NCBI GenBank assembly: GCA_934647305.1
Contig: CAKUFI010000051.1
Coordinates: 1-19,117, forward strand
Source of the DNA: an uncultured Clostridia bacterium
GTDB taxonomy: Bacteria; Bacillota; Clostridia; Christensenellales; Aristaeellaceae
Length of the DNA stretch: 19,117 bases
Direction: 5' to 3'
This document shows, piece after piece, positions 15,852-19,117 of the stretch (position 1 is the stretch's first letter; each line of letters starts with the position of its first letter). Under the pieces are notes generated by a model. It searched no databases and was not told the origin of the DNA. It worked only from the letters and a program-made list of their open reading frames with translations. The position numbers were made by a program, and so were the translations under genes.

Positions 15852-17293
15852 ACATCAAGACCTGTAGGCAATGGTTTCTTCAGCAGCGAAAATGTCCGTG
15901 ATGTACCACACGCCCTGCATCTTTCGCAGAAGCAGGTACACGCCGTTCTCGTATCCCGGTACAGAATAAAGGATTCAGGCGGCGTAATCACAAAAGTGTA
16001 GGCGCTGGTGGGGCAACTCTCCCGGGCGAACATAAACGGACGGATGTACCGGTCCGTACCGTCCCGGTGAGGTATATAGTTCAGCGCACCGCGCGCCTGC
16101 CAGTATCCCAGCTGCAAAAGCCGCTGCCGAACCTGGTACCGGGCGGCGTTCAAATCCTCCGCAACCCCGAAGATGATTCCCTGATAGAGCTCGCCCATGT
16201 GCTTCGTCCACTTCAATTCCTGTCTGTGGCTGAGAATCAGCGGCTGAATGATCTCCGTGGGCAGCATCAGCATACGCGCGCCCTCACGGGCTTCCCACTC
16301 CAGTATCTTCAGCGGATTTCGCGGTTCTTTTCCCTGATTTCGCGCCTTCTTCACCCGCTGGATGGTTTTCAGATCGTCGTTATGCATTTCCTGAAGGCGA
16401 AAAAACAGCCAGTGAAATTCATCGTGAAAACACTCGTGGTATACGGCCAGACGGGACTTGCTTATATCTTCGCCGTCGTCGTTGATGACAATGGTTCCCG
16501 CCTCGATTTTGACTTCTTCAATCAAGTCGTTTCTATCGGTATGGGTGACGACCTGGACCGTACCGTCCTTCCAAAACAGCAGACCGCGTTTTTTCTTTCT
16601 GCGATACAGCAGATGGAACGTTACCTTCAGCCCCATACGCTCCGCCAGCCGGTATGGATTCAGCCATTCATGGTCTGTGAAAACCTCAGGCAGATACAGC
16701 TCCCACATCGTCCGCGCTGCGGCTTCAAGATCTTCGTAGGACATAATGGGGACCAGATACTCATCCAGCCGGATGAGCGGGCGGTCAGGCTTCTCCAGAC
16801 TGACGCTGTCAATAAAATAGCAGAAATTCTCGTCCAGGCAGCAGTTCAGGGAGACGTATCCTTCCACGGTTTCCTCGCCTGCGGATGATTTCCAGCTGAT
16901 TTCTACCGGTACGTCGGTAATAAACTCATATCGATTCACCCGCCACAGGCTCATTCTGGGGGAGAAGCGGCAGCTGATATGCGCAGCGGTGACACCGTTC
17001 AGTCCCATCGTTGCCGTATACCCGCCTGCCATGATCCCTTCCGTCAGTTCAGCTTCGAGCCGTTTCCCATATCGGGTGAGAAGCCAGGTGTTGAACTTCG
17101 TCACCTTGGGAAACAGCACATAGCCGGTCTGATTTTTCGTTTCGTCGGTAATGTGCAGTACTTCCGCTGGCTGCTTATACGGATGCGCAGATTCGATGTA
17201 CTCAGCCGCCAGCTCGTTTTGCTCCATTCCGACGGCAGCCCCTGCGCGCTCTCCAGTTGTTCTTGCCGGATGAAAAATGACAGCGTCCTTCAT
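15818..17293 (-). CDS. ImmA/IrrE-family metallo-endopeptidase with an altered C-terminus
   Basis: A 491-aa protein whose central part has the zinc peptidase signature HECFH (286-290, HExxH) and a likely third ligand in LEWEAREGARMLMLP (331-345). Relatives such as ImmA cleave the repressor of a mobile element or phage and so switch it on. The first about 200 residues (beta-rich, NRYEFITDVPVEISW) and the stretch YQVRQRLLQLGYWQARGALNY (386-406) resemble longer ImmA/IrrE-like proteins. After ITPPESFILYRD (about residue 447) the last 45 residues run through another gene fragment in the wrong frame, so the natural end has been lost. The start at 17293 has AAGGGG 7 nt upstream. It is divergent from an XRE-S24 repressor, its probable partner. 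Confidence 0.8.
   Translation of the reverse strand: MKDAVIFHPARTTGERAGAAVGMEQNELAAEYIESAHPYKQPAEVLHITDETKNQTGYVLFPKVTKFNTWLLTRYGKRLEAELTEGIMAGGYTATMGLNGVTAAHISCRFSPRMSLWRVNRYEFITDVPVEISWKSSAGEETVEGYVSLNCCLDENFCYFIDSVSLEKPDRPLIRLDEYLVPIMSYEDLEAAARTMWELYLPEVFTDHEWLNPYRLAERMGLKVTFHLLYRRKKKRGLLFWKDGTVQVVTHTDRNDLIEEVKIEAGTIVINDDGEDISKSRLAVYHECFHDEFHWLFFRLQEMHNDDLKTIQRVKKARNQGKEPRNPLKILEWEAREGARMLMLPTEIIQPLILSHRQELKWTKHMGELYQGIIFGVAEDLNAARYQVRQRLLQLGYWQARGALNYIPHRDGTDRYIRPFMFARESCPTSAYTFVITPPESFILYRDTRTACTCFCERCRACGTSRTFSLLKKPLPTGLDVLYGRKTVRGH
15854..15965 (-). pseudogene. Orphan C-terminal coding fragment abutting the ImmA-like gene
   Basis: In a minus-strand frame different from that of the ImmA-like gene, the DNA encodes VPGYENGVYLLLRKMQGVWY then ITDIFAAEETIAYRS and stops at TGA 15854-15856. 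This looks like a genuine protein C-terminus, whereas the ImmA-like frame over the same bases is Cys/Arg/Thr-rich and unnatural. Family not recognised. The ABC remnant ends exactly where this one ends. Confidence 0.45.
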
Positions 17294-17362
17294 TTTCGTT
17301 CCCCTTCAACGTTCCTCTGCAGGCAAGGCAGGATTTCTCGCTGCCGCGCCATCACTGCATTC

Positions 17363-17391
17363 ATCATAGCATATTTATAGACGCTTGTAAA
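17363..17391 (-). promoter_or_regulatory. Promoter of the ImmA-like gene
   Basis: On the minus strand, -35 TTTACA (17386-17391) and -10 TATGAT (17363-17368) are 17 bp apart, with an extended TGC before the -10. The -35 box lies inside the dyad CGCTT-GTA-AAGCG (17382-17394). Confidence 0.75.
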
Positions 17392-17413
17392 GCGCATATG
17401 CCTGTTTACAGGC
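17382..17413. promoter_or_regulatory. Paired dyad operators in the divergent control region
   Basis: Two dyads, CGCTT-GTA-AAGCG (17382-17394) and GCCTG-TTTA-CAGGC (17400-17413), are each centred on one of the two -35 boxes, with centres 18 to 19 bp apart. The 8-bp palindrome GCATATGC (17394-17401) lies between them, and the whole stretch has approximate overall symmetry (TGTAAA ... TTTACA). These are the likely sites of the adjacent XRE-S24 repressor, which could silence both promoters. Confidence 0.65.
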
Positions 17414-17433
17414 GTGAATAATTGTGCTATAAT
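17405..17433 (+). promoter_or_regulatory. Promoter of the XRE-S24 repressor gene
   Basis: -35 TTTACA (17405-17410) and a perfect -10 TATAAT (17428-17433) are 17 bp apart, with an extended TGC before the -10. The -35 box is the same hexamer as that of the divergent promoter and lies within the second dyad. Confidence 0.8.
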
Positions 17434-17464
17434 GAAATAGAAAGCAAATCAGGAGGGAACCATC

Positions 17465-18328
17465 ATGCCCAAACGAGTATTTGACCGATCCACGTCGTAT
17501 GAGAGCCGTGTGATCGATATGCATACCGGAAAGCCTGTGCCCGCGGAAACAAAGCCCATGATCTGCGACCGTATTCGCCATTACCGGGAAGAACTGGGAA
17601 TGGAACAGAAAGCGCTGGCCGCCATGGTGGGCGTTACGGCCAACGCTGTAAGCAACTGGGAAAGAGGGCGCGCTCGCCCCGACGTGAATCTCCTGCCGAA
17701 CATCTGCGAGGCGCTCCAGATCACGCTTTACCAGCTCTATGGTCTGGACGATCCTTCCGTCAAATATACGACGGTGGAAGATGCGTTCATGGAGAATTAC
17801 CGGCAGCTTACGCCGGGACATCAATACGCCGTCCGCGCGATGGCTCAAAATCTCCTGCAGGTACAGCAGGCGGAAGGTCGCCGCAAAATCCATAAGCTGA
17901 CGCGTTTTGAGCATCAGCTTGCGGCGAGCATCGGCGATCCCAACGAATTCGAGGATTCGGGAACTCCGATTTACGTGTATGACGATTCGCTCACCTGCCG
18001 TGCGGACTGCGTATTTACTGTCAGCGGCGACAGCATGGAGCCGGATTACCCGGATGGATGTAGGGTGCTGGTGGAACGCATTTCTGATTCGGGAGAACTG
18101 GCGCCGGGAGATATCGGGGCGTTCATGATCGACAACGAGACATACATCAAGGAATACCGGGAGGACGGTCTGCACTCCCTGAATCCCAAATATGACATCA
18201 TGCACTTCTCCGACGAGGAATCTGTCTACCTGATCGGGCGTGTCATAGGCGTTCTCGACCCTGAAAATATCGCGACAGAAGCAGATGTGAAGAGGTATCT
18301 GGCAATCCACGGGGATGCGGAAAACTGA
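17465..18328 (+). CDS. XRE-family repressor with S24 (LexA/CI-like) peptidase domain
   Basis: A 287-aa CI-type repressor. Residues about 33-92 form the XRE helix-turn-helix (RIRHYREELGMEQKALAAMV, then TANAVSNWERGRARPD). The C-terminal domain is an S24 self-cleavage domain with the catalytic serine S190 in SGDSMEPDYPDG and lysine K229 in ETYIKEYRED. Such repressors dimerise through this domain and cut themselves on RecA activation during DNA damage; a suitable Ala-Gly or Cys-Gly cleavage site is not obvious in the linker. AGGAGG 8 nt upstream fixes the start. The gene is divergent from the ImmA-like peptidase with shared operators. This arrangement typifies phages and conjugative elements, yet no integrase or structural gene is nearby. 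Confidence 0.92.
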   Translation: MPKRVFDRSTSYESRVIDMHTGKPVPAETKPMICDRIRHYREELGMEQKALAAMVGVTANAVSNWERGRARPDVNLLPNICEALQITLYQLYGLDDPSVKYTTVEDAFMENYRQLTPGHQYAVRAMAQNLLQVQQAEGRRKIHKLTRFEHQLAASIGDPNEFEDSGTPIYVYDDSLTCRADCVFTVSGDSMEPDYPDGCRVLVERISDSGELAPGDIGAFMIDNETYIKEYREDGLHSLNPKYDIMHFSDEESVYLIGRVIGVLDPENIATEADVKRYLAIHGDAEN

Positions 18329-18374
18329 CGCGGAATGGCTGCTCTGCATCGCTCAATGCGCCGGTCGCAATAGC

Positions 18375-18677
18375 TCACGCCTTGTCCTCGTCCCTGCTCT
18401 CCTGCGGTTTGTCCTCCTGCAGCACCGCCAGCATAATCCGTGCGCCTGTCCGAAAGCCCTCAATATACGCTTCCTCGAGCGATACGCTGGTCAGCCCTGC
18501 GCTGGCCATTGCGTATTCGGCCAGCAGCGGATGATCTTCCGGGGCTAATTTCCGTCCCAGCGCGTCCTCCGTCTCCGCTACTCTGGCAAGCGCGCGGGCA
18601 TACTTCGTGCCGCGCCGGAACGTCTGCCCGCTTGCGGTCAGGTTGCCGTGATATAAATCTTCCAAAATTCGCCGCAT
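18375..18677 (-). CDS. Small hypothetical protein, DUF6809-like
   Basis: A 100-aa predicted helical protein beginning MRRILEDLYHGNL and containing EEAYIEGFRTGARIMLAVL near the end. Both ends resemble a small uncharacterised Clostridia family (DUF6809), often found near XRE regulators and mobile elements. The start at 18677 was chosen because GGAGGA lies about 10 nt upstream and the homology begins there; a longer frame to 18728 exists. It converges on the XRE-S24 gene with a 46-bp gap and no clear terminator. Function unknown. Confidence 0.7.
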   Translation of the reverse strand: MRRILEDLYHGNLTASGQTFRRGTKYARALARVAETEDALGRKLAPEDHPLLAEYAMASAGLTSVSLEEAYIEGFRTGARIMLAVLQEDKPQESRDEDKA

Positions 18678-18729
18678 GATATTGAACTCCTCCTGCTGCA
18701 CTGTATGACAATTGCCTTTTCCTCGCATA

Positions 18730-19063
18730 TCGAGGTCAGTGACATTACGCCATACAATGCGCCGGAAGTCAACGTTATAGGCGAAGAGTTATCTGTTTTG
18801 ACGCATCATGTTCGATGATGTGCTGCAGCTGCGACACTTTTTCTCAGCCGTTGACATATTTTTGTCAAGTCAAGTGCAGAGCAAAACACTAATTGCGATG
18901 TCTGAAAGAAAAAACAGGTGACTGACTGGTAATTATCTGCGCAGAGGGGTAAGCCAAGTGCGTGTGCTTCACTCCATATTACGGCTGCCCAAAGAGCTTT
19001 TTCTTTCTGCGCTCATTGCCTGAGTGGTATTTCTTTTTCTTTCCTTTCTCGCGATCTGCCCGC
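18730..19063. other. Intergenic region without a recognised gene
   Basis: No credible coding sequence was found. It holds two dyads: CATCAT-GTTCG-ATGATG (18804-18820) and TTGACA-TATTTT-TGTCAA (18851-18868). The latter has a consensus -35 hexamer in both directions but no -10 box at the right distance on either strand. From 18992 to 19050 the sequence is rich in TTTCTTT runs. Confidence 0.5.
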
Positions 19064-19117
19064 TCAATCCACCTTCAGCATGCGATAGCCGATGCCGATA
19101 TGCGTTTGAATATACTG
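19064..19117 (-). CDS. OmpR-family response regulator, C-terminal end only
   Basis: The last 17 codons of a minus-strand gene read QYIQTHIGIGYRMLKVD and stop at TGA 19064-19066. The pattern THIGIGYRM is the end of the winged-helix DNA-binding domain of OmpR/PhoB-type response regulators (compare the usual VRGxGYR). The rest lies beyond the window. Confidence 0.6.
   Translation of the reverse strand, partial: QYIQTHIGIGYRMLKVD

Noticed and set aside
17375..18349. Minus-strand frame of 324 codons opposite the XRE-S24 gene
   Set aside because: It is antisense to a clear repressor and covers its promoter; no family features.

Overview
The window is bacterial and most resembles a high-GC, gut-type Clostridia genome (Christensenellales/Oscillospirales-like). 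This is inferred from an ATP-type PEP carboxykinase, strong AGGAGG ribosome sites, a Bacillus/Clostridia-style SDR mannonate oxidoreductase, a protein resembling the small DUF6809 family, and CCCTCAGTCACC palindromic intergenic repeats. No rRNA, tRNA or CRISPR array was seen.

Left part (1-5045): the 3' end of pckA with its terminator; a radical-SAM protein whose best-placed start codon is ACG; a GPH-type sugar transporter gene that has lost its 5' end; and a monocistronic aspartate-type aminotransferase with a clear promoter and terminator. A composite palindromic repeat then fills the gap to fumC.

Middle (5046-11820): a hexuronate catabolic locus. An AraC regulator and fumC are read leftwards. 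A sugar isomerase/epimerase, a PIG-L deacetylase, mannonate dehydratase (uxuA) and an SDR D-mannonate oxidoreductase (uxuB-type) are read rightwards. The divergent control region carries two GATTTGCAA direct repeats 21 bp apart, overlapping or abutting the promoters, which is a good candidate AraC operator. A 671-bp gap between uxuA and uxuB is built from the same repeat family as the fumC 3' flank. The repeats are hairpins of fixed length and conserved loop whose stems have changed in a compensated way.

Right part (11839-19117): an accessory, decaying region. It holds a 917-aa SNF2-type helicase on lower-GC DNA, which abuts a truncated ABC exporter. After that comes a graveyard of gene fragments: an ABC exporter with a large internal deletion and orphan C-terminal ends. 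Next is an ImmA/IrrE-like metallopeptidase gene with an apparently foreign C-terminal tail, divergent from an XRE-S24 (CI/LexA-like) repressor. Their two promoters have -35 boxes lying inside separate dyad operators. The window ends with a small DUF6809-like protein and the last 17 codons of an OmpR-type response regulator.

The two most interesting signals are the covarying hairpin repeats downstream of fumC and uxuA, and the compact two-operator switch between the XRE-S24 repressor and ImmA-like genes.
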